64,000 nucleotides of DNA from Oscillospiraceae bacterium (GCA_019423755.1 JAHZAU010000001.1:134701-198700), one strand, 5' to 3'. Counted from the first letter of the stretch, positions 1-7,521 are shown. Notes: generated by a model from the sequence alone, not told the origin. Numbers and translations: made by a program.

Positions 1-320
1 GTCAGCTGGGTGGTCAGATAAAGGTTTCGCTCCAGGTTGGAGCCGTCCACCAGGTTGAGGATGGCGTCCGGGCGCTGGTGCAGCAGGTAATTTCGGCTGA
101 CCACCTCCTCCAGAGTGTAGGGGGAGAGGGAGTAGATACCCGGCAGGTCGGTGATGATGACCTCGCCGCCGCCTTTTTTGGTGCCTTTCAGGCGGCCTTC
201 CTTCTTTTCGACGGTGACGCCCGGCCAGTTTCCAACAAACTGGTTGGAGCCGGTCAGGTCGTTGAACATGGTTGTTTTGCCGCAGTTGGGGTTGCCGGCA
301 AGCGCAATGGTGATTGACAT
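1..320 (-). CDS. feoB: Ferrous iron transporter FeoB, N-terminal part (runs off window)
   Basis: GTP-dependent Fe(II) transporter of the inner membrane; only the first ~106 residues, the cytoplasmic G domain, lie in the window. The G1 loop reads GNPNCGKT near residues 9-16, the threonine-bearing switch I region follows, and G3 reads DLPG near residue 59. The ATG at 320 is preceded by a good ribosome site (AGAGGAGG). It is the last gene of a feoA-feoA-feoB series; a separate GGTTAG-type operator (409-424) sits in the 124-base gap before it, so it may have extra control. The C-terminal membrane domain cannot be judged. Identification is firm. Confidence 0.95.
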   Translation of the reverse strand, partial: MSITIALAGNPNCGKTTMFNDLTGSNQFVGNWPGVTVEKKEGRLKGTKKGGGEVIITDLPGIYSLSPYTLEEVVSRNYLLHQRPDAILNLVDGSNLERNLYLTTQL

Positions 321-408
321 GATCGTTTCCCTCCTCTGCGGGAAAGGGCCTGCGCCTTCGTTGGCGGGTGCCTCCCGCTGGCCGAACCACCGGCCTTTGT
401 GGATGTTT

Positions 409-424
409 GTTAGTTATCGCTAAC
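409..424. promoter_or_regulatory. DtxR-like operator box upstream of feoB
   Basis: GTTAG-N6-CTAAC perfect inverted repeat (5 + 6 + 5). It has the same half-site and the same six-base spacer as the boxes at 955-972, 987-1010, 1213-1230 and 1272-1289. Its place between feoA and feoB suggests an internal control point. Binding protein inferred to be the product at 1387-1782. Confidence 0.6.
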
Positions 425-444
425 TATTGGTCAAAAAAATACTC

Positions 445-666
445 CTAGTCCACCAGGATATTCTCGGCGTCGGAGCGGCGGATGGTCAGCTCGTAGCCGC
501 GCACCGTCACCTCCACCGGGTCTCCCAGCGGGGCCACTTTGCGTACATAGATCTGGGTACCCTTGGTGATGCCCATGTCCATAATGCGGCGGCGCAGGGC
601 CCCTTCCCCGCCCAGGCGGGTCACGGTGACGGTCTGTCCGCAGCGTGCTTCCTTCAATGTTGCCAA
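445..666 (-). CDS. feoA: FeoA-family protein, second copy
   Basis: A 73-residue SH3-like FeoA domain protein, thought to act on FeoB at the cytoplasmic face during ferrous iron uptake. The family pattern is visible: a Gly-Glu-Gly segment followed by RRRIMDMGITKGT, then the beta strands ending in the RRSDAENI motif. The likely start is a TTG at 666, preceded by AAGGG; there is no ATG in a suitable position. It lies between the other feoA copy and feoB and is surely cotranscribed with both. Two tandem feoA genes are common in Firmicutes. Confidence 0.9.
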   Translation of the reverse strand: MATLKEARCGQTVTVTRLGGEGALRRRIMDMGITKGTQIYVRKVAPLGDPVEVTVRGYELTIRRSDAENILVD

Positions 667-701
667 AACGATCCCTTCTTTCTCTGTCTTTTGCTCGGTA
701 A

Positions 702-923
702 TTAGACGGCAGGCTCGATCTGGATGCGGGCCGCCATGTTCTGGCTCAGCGCCACCCGGGTGTCCTTGACCTCCACGATCAGGTTGCCCCCGATCTTGGA
801 GACCACGGTCACCTGGCCGCCGGTGACAAAGCCCATGCTTTCCAGAAAGCGGCGGGTATCGTCCCGGCCACGGATCTGTTTTACGGTCATCCGCTCCCCC
901 GAGGGGGCGAAGCTCAATGGCAT
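702..923 (-). CDS. feoA: FeoA-family protein, first copy
   Basis: A 73-residue FeoA domain protein, first gene of the iron operon. Key features are the TRRFLESMGF segment, the Gly-rich turn and the C-terminal SQNMAARIQI strand, matching the small SH3-like fold. The ATG at 923 follows AAGGAGGG. The promoter (1020-1049) and the operator at 987-1010 lie just upstream, so this gene is the entry point of iron-dependent control. The two FeoA copies in this operon are clearly diverged from each other. Confidence 0.9.
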   Translation of the reverse strand: MPLSFAPSGERMTVKQIRGRDDTRRFLESMGFVTGGQVTVVSKIGGNLIVEVKDTRVALSQNMAARIQIEPAV

Positions 924-954
924 GATAACAATCCCTCCTTCCGTCTTTTTGCAG

Positions 955-972
955 GATTAGATATAGCTAACC
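955..972. promoter_or_regulatory. DtxR-like operator box, imperfect
   Basis: GATTAG-N6-CTAACC, one mismatch from the GGTTAG-N6-CTAACC form of its neighbours. It lies in the 5' untranslated stretch of the feo operon, 15 bases from the stronger box at 987-1010, so the two could be bound together. Confidence 0.55.
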
Positions 973-986
973 ATGCGTCCGAAGAA

Positions 987-1010
987 AAAGGTTAGTGTTC
1001 GCTAACCTTT
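987..1010. promoter_or_regulatory. DtxR-like operator box, strongest copy (feo promoter)
   Basis: AAAGGTTAG-N6-CTAACCTTT, a perfect 9 + 6 + 9 inverted repeat. It starts about ten bases downstream of the minus-strand -10 element, so it covers the expected transcription start of feoA-feoA-feoB. This is the classic place for a repressor. The half-site GGTTAG/CTAACC matches that of the DtxR/IdeR box, but there the halves are one base apart, not six. Confidence 0.75.
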
Positions 1011-1019
1011 GCGGGTTTT

Positions 1020-1049
1020 ACTATACACCATCCCTCTCCCCTTTGTCAA
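1020..1049 (-). promoter_or_regulatory. Promoter of the feo operon
   Basis: Minus-strand TTGACA (1049-1044), an 18-base spacer and TATAGT (1025-1020). The operator at 987-1010 begins just downstream. A near-consensus housekeeping promoter. Confidence 0.75.
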
Positions 1050-1176
1050 GAGGGTGAGAAAAAGTTTTTTCCTGCGGATTTTCCAAGTATTTTCCGCTTT
1101 GTTTCCCTTCCGAATAATGGGACGGATCTTTGCCGCTGCCCCTTTCCCCAAAAGCAAAAAAATGACGCATTTTCCC

Positions 1177-1205
1177 TTGACATCCGCCAAAAGCTGTGAT
1201 AAAGT
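1177..1205 (+). promoter_or_regulatory. Promoter of the DtxR-like regulator gene
   Basis: TTGACA (1177-1182), a 17-base spacer and TAAAGT (1200-1205). The operator at 1213-1230 covers the expected start site, which suggests autoregulation. Confidence 0.7.
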
Positions 1206-1212
1206 AATGGCA

Positions 1213-1230
1213 GGTTAGCAATATCTAACC
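1213..1230. promoter_or_regulatory. DtxR-like operator box at the regulator's own promoter
   Basis: GGTTAG-N6-CTAACC, perfect repeat, beginning eight bases after the -10 element of the plus-strand promoter. Confidence 0.7.
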
Positions 1231-1271
1231 GCACAGACTCCGGGGCGAAGGCCCCTTTTCTTCCCCTTATT

Positions 1272-1289
1272 GGTTAGCTTATACTAACC
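1272..1289. promoter_or_regulatory. DtxR-like operator box, second copy in regulator leader
   Basis: GGTTAG-N6-CTAACC, perfect repeat in the untranslated leader of the regulator gene, 59 bases (centre to centre) after the previous box. Confidence 0.65.
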
Positions 1290-1386
1290 TCACAAGGAAA
1301 GCTGTTTCCCCTCCGCCCGGCGGCAGGGGGAGCACTTCCTCCCCCCGGGGAGACCGTTTTCCCGCTTGAGAAAGGAGCATCGTTCC

Positions 1387-1782
1387 ATGGCTATCTCGCC
1401 TTCTGCTGCAAAATATCTGCTTACCATCTATCACCTGGGGCCCGGCACCGGCTCCCCTGCCTCCGACGGCACCTGCGTGCCGGTGCGTTCCGCCCGGGTG
1501 GCGGACAGCCTGGGGGTTTCCCGGGCCAGCGTAGTGAAAATGCTGCGCACCCTTTCCCGCTGCGGGTTGGCCAGCAAAGAATATTACGGCTGCATCCACC
1601 TGACCGACGCCGGTCTTTGTGAGGCGCGCAGCCTGGACGCCGTCTGCCGCAAGATGGGCTGCATGCTCTGTCAGGCCTACGGCGTCAGCCAGGGCACCGC
1701 CCAGTGCGACGCCCTGACCATCGCCTGTTCCCTCTCCCCGGAAAGCCGCGCCCGGGTGCTTTCCACCCCTGCTTTTTCTTGA
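1387..1782 (+). CDS. DtxR/MntR-like winged-helix regulator, Cys-rich
   Basis: A 131-residue protein, shorter than most DtxR proteins and close to MntR. Residues ~33-76 form a winged helix (VADSLGVSRASVVKML, then the wing ending in LTDAG). It sits divergently to the feo genes, with the shared operators between, so it is the likely iron-dependent repressor of both. The ATG at 1387 follows AAAGGAG; an earlier in-frame ATG at 1366 has no ribosome site. Oddity: aligned by eye with MntR, the usual Asp/Glu/His metal ligands are not conserved. Instead the protein has nine cysteines (30, 59, 69, 78, 87, 92, 95, 107, 114). What it senses is therefore open. Confidence 0.8.
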   Translation: MAISPSAAKYLLTIYHLGPGTGSPASDGTCVPVRSARVADSLGVSRASVVKMLRTLSRCGLASKEYYGCIHLTDAGLCEARSLDAVCRKMGCMLCQAYGVSQGTAQCDALTIACSLSPESRARVLSTPAFS

Positions 1783-1813
1783 CATCTTCCTCTTTTTATC
1801 CAACTTATTCCCA

Positions 1814-1858
1814 TCCAAAAACAAAGAGCCGCTGCCGGGAAAGCCCCGACGGCGGCTC
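1814..1858 (-). terminator. Terminator of the ybjQ-like gene
   Basis: On the minus strand, GAGCCGCC pairs with an AGCGGCTC arm and is followed by TTTGTTTTT. It lies 21 bases past the stop codon at 1879. Confidence 0.7.
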
Positions 1859-1878
1859 CGCGTTTGCAGTTTGGGGAT

Positions 1879-2199
1879 TTATTGGATGACCACAGCGGTA
1901 CCGGACACGCTGACCATGAGCATGCCGTTGTCGGCCCCCAGGACCTCATAGTCCACGTCCACGCCAACGACAGCGTTGGCTCCCAGACGCATGGCGCGCT
2001 GCTCCATCTCGGCCAGGGCGCTGTCCCGGGCTGCCTGGAGCTCTTCCTCGTAGCCCTGGCTGCGGCCACCGAAGATGTTGCGCAGGCCGGCGCCGATGTC
2101 TTTAAACATGTTGACACCGGAGATAACCTCTCCGAAAACGATGCCCTTATACTCCACGATACGGGCGCCTTCTACTGCGGGGGTGGTGGTGATGATCAT
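1879..2199 (-). CDS. YbjQ/UPF0145 family protein
   Basis: A 106-residue cytoplasmic protein of the YbjQ (UPF0145, 'heavy-metal-binding') family, whose members form pentamers; biochemical role unknown. Hallmarks are the N-terminal TTTPAVEGARIVEYKG strand, the central YEEELQAARDSAL helix and the GANAVVGVDVDYE strand. The ATG at 2199 follows AAAGGAGG. It stands alone between the DtxR-like gene and the tRNA, with its own terminator. The name suggests metal binding, but no Cys or His cluster is visible in this copy. Confidence 0.85.
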   Translation of the reverse strand: MIITTTPAVEGARIVEYKGIVFGEVISGVNMFKDIGAGLRNIFGGRSQGYEEELQAARDSALAEMEQRAMRLGANAVVGVDVDYEVLGADNGMLMVSVSGTAVVIQ

Positions 2200-2310
2200 A
2201 AACGTGTCCTCCTTTGTGATGGTTTTTCCAACCTTATTTTACACCAGTCACGATGTTTTCCGCAAGAGGAAAATCGACCGTTCCTCTCAAAATCCGCGAA
2301 ATTTTCCCCC

Positions 2311-2339
2311 TTGCTTTTTTTCTCTGAAGCGAGTATAAT
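2311..2339 (+). promoter_or_regulatory. Promoter of tRNA-Gly
   Basis: TTGCTT (2311-2316), 17-base spacer, TATAAT (2334-2339), 17 bases before the mature tRNA. Confidence 0.75.
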
Positions 2340-2356
2340 ATATAAGCAAACGAAAT

Positions 2357-2430
2357 GCGGATGTGGTTTAATGGTAAAACTGATGCTTCCCAAGCATCCG
2401 TCGCGGGTTCGATTCCCGTCATCCGCTCCA
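2357..2430 (+). tRNA. tRNA-Gly(CCC)
   Basis: A complete 74-base cloverleaf with encoded CCA. The acceptor stem GCGGATG pairs with CATCCGC (2420-2426) and the discriminator is T. The D arm is GTTT/AAAC with loop AATGGTA. The anticodon stem GATGC/GCATC carries the loop TTCCCAA with anticodon CCC, and the T loop is TTCGATT. It is a single-gene transcript with a promoter and a strong terminator. Confidence 0.97.
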
Positions 2431-2470
2431 AAATACCACAGATATCTTCGGATATCTGTGGTATTTTTTT
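2431..2470 (+). terminator. Terminator of tRNA-Gly
   Basis: A perfect 15-base-pair stem (2432-2446 with 2451-2465) closed by a TTCG tetraloop and followed by a T run. Confidence 0.93.
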
Positions 2471-2619
2471 GTATAGGAAGGGAATCGAACAGCCCGGCGC
2501 GGGACCCGCGCTGGAATTTTCGCGCACCTAGTTTTCCCCAAATACAAAAGCAAGCTGCCCGCGCCGGAAGCTTCTGGTCGCGAGCAGCTCTTTTTTCGTT
2601 CCAACCGGACTTTCCGCAT

Positions 2620-2660
2620 AAAAATGCCCCCAGAGCACTTTGCTTTGGGGGCGTTTTTTT
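2620..2660. terminator. Bidirectional terminator after the polysaccharide operon
   Basis: GCCCCCA (2626-2632) pairs with TGGGGGC (2646-2652). There is a T run on the plus strand after it and an A run before it, so it can act both ways. It lies directly past the stop codon at 2659. Confidence 0.8.
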
Positions 2661-3297
2661 ATTTCTGCTTGGGTTGTTTCTTCCCCGGGAGCTTCTGGCG
2701 GATATATTGGATGGGGAAGGGCAGCTTTTCTTTTAAAAACTCCCGCATCTGCTCCACCTGCCGCTCCTGGCTGCTGCCTTCGGGGGCTTCGATGCCTTCC
2801 TTTGCCAGGATCAGCGCGTGGCGGCTGTCCAGCAGCAGGTAGAAGAACTCCTGGCTTTCGTAGGCGCTGGTGAAGGCCGCAAAATCGTAGTGGCTCTGCA
2901 TGCCGGACTCGGTGCTTCCCAAGCCGGTGTCATCCAGCACGGCCAGGGATTTGTCCCGGCCCTTGGGCATCATGCGGCGGGTGTTCCAGGCGCCGATCCG
3001 CTTGAGGAACACCGCCTCGGTCAGGGCAATAGCCGCCACCAGCAGGCCGCCGATGGCGATGAGCCGCTCCGAGGTCTCCAGCTGGGAGTAGATCATCATG
3101 AGCATACTGCCGGAAAGCAGGCCCAGGATGCCCAGCACCAGCAAAAACGCCTTGCGCAGACGGTAGCTGCGGCGGCGGGTGGTGCGGCACACCAGGTCGT
3201 TGAGGGCGTAAAGGGTGCGCTTATCGTAGTGGGTCAGGATGGAAAACCGCTTCTCCCCAGCGGTTTCCGGGGTGGTTTGGGTGATTCTTTCTTCCAT
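2659..3297 (-). CDS. YcxB-like two-helix membrane protein
   Basis: A 212-residue protein with a ~45-residue basic cytoplasmic start, two membrane helices at ~47-68 and ~78-97, and a soluble C-terminal domain ending in a Lys-rich tail. The C-terminal segment (YESQEFFYLLLDSRHALILAK) resembles the YcxB-like domain, whose function is unknown. The ATG at 3297 follows AAAGGAGG. It is the last gene of the polysaccharide operon, 21 bases after galU, but nothing ties it to sugar chemistry; it may simply be cotranscribed. Confidence 0.7.
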   Translation of the reverse strand: MEERITQTTPETAGEKRFSILTHYDKRTLYALNDLVCRTTRRRSYRLRKAFLLVLGILGLLSGSMLMMIYSQLETSERLIAIGGLLVAAIALTEAVFLKRIGAWNTRRMMPKGRDKSLAVLDDTGLGSTESGMQSHYDFAAFTSAYESQEFFYLLLDSRHALILAKEGIEAPEGSSQERQVEQMREFLKEKLPFPIQYIRQKLPGKKQPKQK

Positions 3298-3318
3298 TGG
3301 GTCCTCCTTTTGGGGCGG

Positions 3319-4191
3319 TTACAGGGTTTTGCTGACCTCTTTGAGGTATTCGCGGAACTCCACGCCCACCTCCGGGTGCTGCAGCGCCACCTGGACGATG
3401 GCCTGCAGGATGCCGAACTTGTTGCCCATATCGTAACGGGTGCCGGAAAATTCCACGCCCATCATCCCCTTGGTGCGGGCCAGCTCCCGCATGGCGTCGG
3501 TCAGCTGGATCTCGCCGTTGGCGCCGGGCTGGGTGTCCTCCAGGATGTCGAAGATCTCCGGCGGCAGCACCACCCGTCCCAGGATGGAATAGTTGGAAAG
3601 GACCTCTTCCAGCTTGGGCTTTTCGATCATGTCCAGCACCCGGAAGATGCCTTCGCTTTCTGCCTCCACCTTGAGGCTGCAGTATTTGGAGATCAGCTCC
3701 ACCGGCACCGGCTTGATGCCCGCTACCCCCAGACCGTACTGCTCATACACCTGGCACAGCTCCTGGCAGGCGGGCTGCTTGCCGCCCAGGATCACGTCGT
3801 CGCCGTAAAGCACGGCAAAGGGCTCGTTGCCTACAAAGGTCCGGGCGCAGGAAACCGCGTGGCCCAGGCCCTTGGTCTCCTTCTGGCGGATATACTGGAT
3901 GTTGGCAAGCTTGGAGATGCTTACGATATTTTCGTACATATCGTTTTTACCGGCAGCCAGTAGGCGGGCTTCCAGCTCGGGGGCGCGGTCGAAGTGGTCC
4001 TCGACGGTGGTCTTGCCCCGGCTGGTGATGATGAGGATATCGGTAATGCCGCTGGCCACCGCCTCCTCCACAATGTACTGGATAGCAGGCTTGTCCACAA
4101 TGGGGAGCATCTCCTTGGGCATGGCCTTGGACGCCGGGAGCACCCGGGTCCCCAGACCGGCGGCAGGGATAACGGCTTTTTTGATCTTCAT
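3319..4191 (-). CDS. galU: UTP-glucose-1-phosphate uridylyltransferase
   Basis: Makes UDP-glucose from UTP and glucose-1-phosphate in the cytoplasm, feeding the polysaccharide pathway encoded upstream. The 290-residue length is typical. The N-terminal nucleotide-binding motif AAGLGTRVLPASKAMPKEML is clear, followed by the IQYIVEEAVASG helix and the VLYGDDV metal-binding strand. The start at 4191 is chosen because AAAGGAGGT precedes it; longer in-frame starts lack a ribosome site. It lies 142 bases downstream of the wbpE-like gene in the same direction. Confidence 0.95.
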   Translation of the reverse strand: MKIKKAVIPAAGLGTRVLPASKAMPKEMLPIVDKPAIQYIVEEAVASGITDILIITSRGKTTVEDHFDRAPELEARLLAAGKNDMYENIVSISKLANIQYIRQKETKGLGHAVSCARTFVGNEPFAVLYGDDVILGGKQPACQELCQVYEQYGLGVAGIKPVPVELISKYCSLKVEAESEGIFRVLDMIEKPKLEEVLSNYSILGRVVLPPEIFDILEDTQPGANGEIQLTDAMRELARTKGMMGVEFSGTRYDMGNKFGILQAIVQVALQHPEVGVEFREYLKEVSKTL

Positions 4192-4333
4192 GTTGTCAGA
4201 CCTCCTTTGGGTCGGGATTCGTCGCAATTCTTCCTTACTTGCTATTGTAACGGACAAAGCCCCGGGAATCAACCTTCCCGGGGCCTTGGTAAAAATTTTT
4301 ACAATTGACAGGATGAACCCTTCCCCGCCGAAC

Positions 4334-5458
4334 TTACAGCAGCGGACGCAGGGCGTTGCACACCTGCTCCACCTCTTCTTCGGTGATGTAGGGATGGATG
4401 GGCAGGGAGAGTACCGTCCGGCAGAGACGCTCGGTCACCGGGAAGTCCCCTTCCTTGCCGCCAAGGTCTGCAAACGCGCCCTGCAGGTGCATGGGCTTGG
4501 GGTAGTAGACCATGGTGGGGATGCCCTGTGCCTTGAGGGCCTCCTGGATGCGCTGGCGCTGCTCCTCGCTTTGGAGGGTGATGGTGTACTGTGCCCAGCT
4601 GGAAGAGAAGCCCTCGGGGATGACCGGGGTCTTCACCAGGCCCTGCAGGCGCTGGGTGTACCAGCCGGCAGCGCGGTTGACGTCGGCCAGCTCGTACTTT
4701 TTAAAGGCGTCCAGCTTCACCTGCAGCACCGCAGCCTGGATGGTGTCCAGACGGGAGTTCCAGCCGATGCGCACGTTGTCGTACTTAAAGGAGCCCTTGC
4801 CGTGGACGCGGATGGAGCAGAGGTAGTCGTTCCAGTCGTCCCGGTCCAGGAAGATGGCCCCGCCGTCACCGTAGCAGCCCAGGGGCTTGGCCGGGAAGAA
4901 GGAGGTGGTGGAGATATCGCCGAAGCTCCCCACCCGTTTGTCGCCGATGGCGCCGCCGAAGCCCTGGGCGCCGTCCTCGAGGATCAGCAGGCCGTGGGCG
5001 TCCGCAATGGGACGGATGCGGGTATAGTCTGCCGGCAGGCCGAACAGGTCCACCGCCACCACAGCGCGGGGGCGCAGCTTGCCCTCCTGCTCCACCCGGC
5101 GGATGGCCTCTTCCAGGCAGTCGGGGTCCAGGTTGAAGGTGTCGGCGTCCACATCCACGAACACCGGGGTCGCACCCTCAAAGGACACCGTCTCGCCGCT
5201 GGCGAAGAAGGTGAAGTCCGGCACGAACACCGCGTCCCCTTCTCCGATGCCCCAGGCCATCAGCGCCATGGACAGCGCGTCGGTACCGTTGCCGCAGGTG
5301 ACGCAGTGGCGCACGCCGGTGTATTCACACAGGCTCTGTTCCAGCTGGGTGACCTGCTTGCCGCTGATATAGTTGGCGTCCCGGAGCACCTGGGCGATTG
5401 CCTGGTCCATGGGCTCCTTGAGCACCTGATACTGTTTTTTCAGATCACGAAATTCCAT
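4334..5458 (-). CDS. wbpE: UDP-3-oxo-sugar aminotransferase, WbpE-like (DegT/DnrJ family)
   Basis: PLP-dependent enzyme of 374 residues that would put the 3-amino group on UDP-2-acetamido-3-oxo-glucuronate. Family signs are TCGNGTDALSMALMAWG for phosphate binding, the EDGAQGFGG segment with the PLP-contacting Asp, and Lys191 in STTSFFPAKPLG as the Schiff-base lysine. The substrate is inferred from context: WbpA-, WbpB- and WbpD-like genes lie just upstream, the same set used for UDP-GlcNAc(3NAc)A in Pseudomonas. Start ATG at 5458. It is separated from the acetyltransferase gene by 301 bases, an unusually wide gap for this operon. Confidence 0.85.
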   Translation of the reverse strand: MEFRDLKKQYQVLKEPMDQAIAQVLRDANYISGKQVTQLEQSLCEYTGVRHCVTCGNGTDALSMALMAWGIGEGDAVFVPDFTFFASGETVSFEGATPVFVDVDADTFNLDPDCLEEAIRRVEQEGKLRPRAVVAVDLFGLPADYTRIRPIADAHGLLILEDGAQGFGGAIGDKRVGSFGDISTTSFFPAKPLGCYGDGGAIFLDRDDWNDYLCSIRVHGKGSFKYDNVRIGWNSRLDTIQAAVLQVKLDAFKKYELADVNRAAGWYTQRLQGLVKTPVIPEGFSSSWAQYTITLQSEEQRQRIQEALKAQGIPTMVYYPKPMHLQGAFADLGGKEGDFPVTERLCRTVLSLPIHPYITEEEVEQVCNALRPLL

Positions 5459-5759
5459 AGAGATCCCTTCTTCTGTTTCGATCTGCCCGCTGTCTGCGGT
5501 GCCGCCCCCTTGTGTGCAAGAGGGACTTTGATTCTGTGCTTTTCAAAAACCGGTTTTTAAAGCGCCTGCCAAATGGGTGAGAGCGCCCCCGCGAAGCGGT
5601 GGACTCCCCTCCCCTTCCCTAAACTGGACTAACCTACCCTATCCTTACCTGTGTGTCCAAGGTTCCGGGTTCCTGTGTGTCCAGGTTTTTTTGCGCGATT
5701 ATGCCTGCGGGGGCTCCCCCGCCCTGTGTGTCCTGGGTTTGGGCGTTTTTTTGGGGGGC
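5459..5759. other. 301-base gap inside the polysaccharide operon with short direct repeats
   Basis: No gene seen. It holds three exact copies of the 11-mer CCTGTGTGTCC (5648-5658, 5672-5682, 5723-5733) and a perfect 16-base palindrome GCGGGGGCTCCCCCGC (5707-5722). Neither strand shows a convincing T-tailed terminator. The gap may be the remains of a deletion or slippage, or an RNA processing site. Confidence 0.5.
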
Positions 5760-6353
5760 TTAGCGGTCCTGGCCCTGTTCCAACTCACAAAGCTGGCCGT
5801 CGCGCAGGGCGTAGCGGCGCCCGCAGTCCGGGCAGCACAGCACGCCGTCCTCGGCGGCAGGCAGCACCGCGCCGCACTCGCAGGCCCAGCCCATCTGCCG
5901 GGCGGGCACCCCTGCCATGAGTGCATGGTCGGGGACGTCGTGGGTCACCACTGCGCCGGAGGCAATGAGCGCCCAGCGGCCGATGGTGTGCCCGCAGACG
6001 ATGGTGGCGTTGGCGCCGATGCTTGCCCCGGTACGCACCAGGGTCTTTTTGTAGCCGGCGGGGCCTTTGGGGTACTTGGCCCGGGGGGTCAGGTCGTTGG
6101 TGAACACCATGGACGGCCCGCAGAAGACATAGTCCTCCAGCTCCACCCCCTGGTAGAGGGAGACATTGTTCTGCACCTTGCAGCCGTTGCCGATGCGCAC
6201 GTTGTTGGCGATGTTGACGTTCTGCCCGAAGGAGCAGCCCTCGCCGATGACCGCGCCGGACTGCACGTGGCAAAAGTGCCAGATACGGGTCCCCTTGCCG
6301 ATCTGTACCCCGTCGTCCACATAGCTGCTTTCATGCACAAAATACTCGCTCAT
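5760..6353 (-). CDS. wbpD: UDP-sugar N-acetyltransferase, WbpD-like
   Basis: A left-handed beta-helix acetyltransferase of 197 residues, expected to acetylate the 3-amino group of the sugar made by the WbpE-like enzyme. Hexapeptide repeats run from ~12 to ~155 (GVQIGKGTRIWHFCHV, AVIGEGCSFGQNV, VRIGNGC and so on), with the family's NDLTPRAKYP loop. After the helix comes a C-terminal zinc-ribbon-like tail with Cys pairs (CECG ... CCPDCG). The start at 6353 follows GGAGGAGAG. It lies 30 bases downstream of the WbpB-like gene. Confidence 0.87.
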   Translation of the reverse strand: MSEYFVHESSYVDDGVQIGKGTRIWHFCHVQSGAVIGEGCSFGQNVNIANNVRIGNGCKVQNNVSLYQGVELEDYVFCGPSMVFTNDLTPRAKYPKGPAGYKKTLVRTGASIGANATIVCGHTIGRWALIASGAVVTHDVPDHALMAGVPARQMGWACECGAVLPAAEDGVLCCPDCGRRYALRDGQLCELEQGQDR

Positions 6354-6383
6354 GCTCTCCTCCTTGCCGGTTTTGCCGGGTGT

Positions 6384-7463
6384 TTATTTGCCGAATTCGC
6401 CCTTCATGTCCAGGCTGCCGAAGTCGTGCAGCGGCAGCTTCACCGGGCGGCCTTCCTTCTGGCTCTGGTAGATGGCAAGCACCATTTCCAGGGCGTTGCG
6501 GCCGGCCACCGCGTCCACATAGGGGGCACGGTCGTTTTCGATGGCGTCGATGACGTCGGCGTACAGGCTGGTGTGGCCGTTGCCGTAGACGTTGCTGGTG
6601 GCCTCTTCCAGGCCCTTGTTCTTCTGGTCGGCTTCGCCTTCATCGGCAAAGTCCCAAACGTCGATGTTGTTGGTGGATTTGCCGCCCAGCTTGACGGTGC
6701 CGTTTTCCCCGAAGAGGTAGAGGGTCTCTTCCAGGTTCTTGGGATAGACGTTGGTGGTGCCTTCGATGGTACCTACCGCGCCGTTTTTAAACTTGACCAC
6801 CGCCATACCGATGTCCTCGGCTTCCAGGTAGTGGTGGAACTGCTGGCGGGTAACGCCGTACACTTCCTCCACCTCGTCGCCCAGCATCCAGCGCAGCAGG
6901 TCGATGCCGTGGATGCACTGGTTCATGAGGGCGCCGCCGTCCTGAGCCCAGGTGCCGCGCCAGGGAGCCTGGTCGTAGTATTCTTTATTGCGGTTCCAGC
7001 GCACGTGGATGGAGCCGTGGGACAGCTTGCCGAAGCGGCCGCCTTCCAGCGCCCGGCGCATCTCCTGCACCGCCACGTTGAAGCGGTTCTGGTGGCAGGC
7101 GGAGACCTTCACGCCCTTCTCCTGGGAGCGGCGGATGATCTCCTCCGCGTCCTGGATGCTCATAGCCATGGGCTTCTCCACAATGACGTTGACCCCCGCG
7201 TCGATGCAGTCCAGAGCGATCTGGGCGTGCAGGCCGCTTTCGGTAGCGATGGCCACCAGCTGGGGCTGCACTTCCTGCAGCAGCTGGCGGTAATCGGTGT
7301 AGCGACGGATGGAGGGGTCGTTCTCCAGGCCGTGCTTGGCAAGCAGGCTTTCCATATGCTCCGGCAGGATATCGCAGACCGCCGCCAGTTCCAGGTGGTT
7401 GTTGAGCACCGCCTTGATATGGTTGGTCGCGATCCGGCCGCAGCCGATCAATGCGTATTTCAT
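6384..7463 (-). CDS. wbpB: UDP-N-acetylglucosaminuronate 3-dehydrogenase, WbpB-like (Gfo/Idh/MocA)
   Basis: NAD-dependent oxidoreductase of 359 residues that would oxidise C3 of UDP-GlcNAcA. The N-terminal Rossmann fold begins ALIGCGRIATNHIKAV; the family motif EKPMAM lies at ~97 with the catalytic-type Lys; the C-terminal alpha/beta domain carries WRGTWAQDGGALMNQCIHGIDL. It sits directly between the wbpA- and wbpD-like genes, which fixes the likely substrate. ATG at 7463. Confidence 0.88.
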   Translation of the reverse strand: MKYALIGCGRIATNHIKAVLNNHLELAAVCDILPEHMESLLAKHGLENDPSIRRYTDYRQLLQEVQPQLVAIATESGLHAQIALDCIDAGVNVIVEKPMAMSIQDAEEIIRRSQEKGVKVSACHQNRFNVAVQEMRRALEGGRFGKLSHGSIHVRWNRNKEYYDQAPWRGTWAQDGGALMNQCIHGIDLLRWMLGDEVEEVYGVTRQQFHHYLEAEDIGMAVVKFKNGAVGTIEGTTNVYPKNLEETLYLFGENGTVKLGGKSTNNIDVWDFADEGEADQKNKGLEEATSNVYGNGHTSLYADVIDAIENDRAPYVDAVAGRNALEMVLAIYQSQKEGRPVKLPLHDFGSLDMKGEFGK

Positions 7464-7521
7464 CTTGCAGATCCGCCTTTCTCAAATGCCGGGGAGGGTC
7501 TGCCCCTCCCCGCAGAAGATA

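Noticed and set aside
5707..5722. Perfect palindrome GCGGGGGCTCCCCCGC as a terminator
   Set aside because: No T run directly after it on either strand; kept only as part of the gap description.
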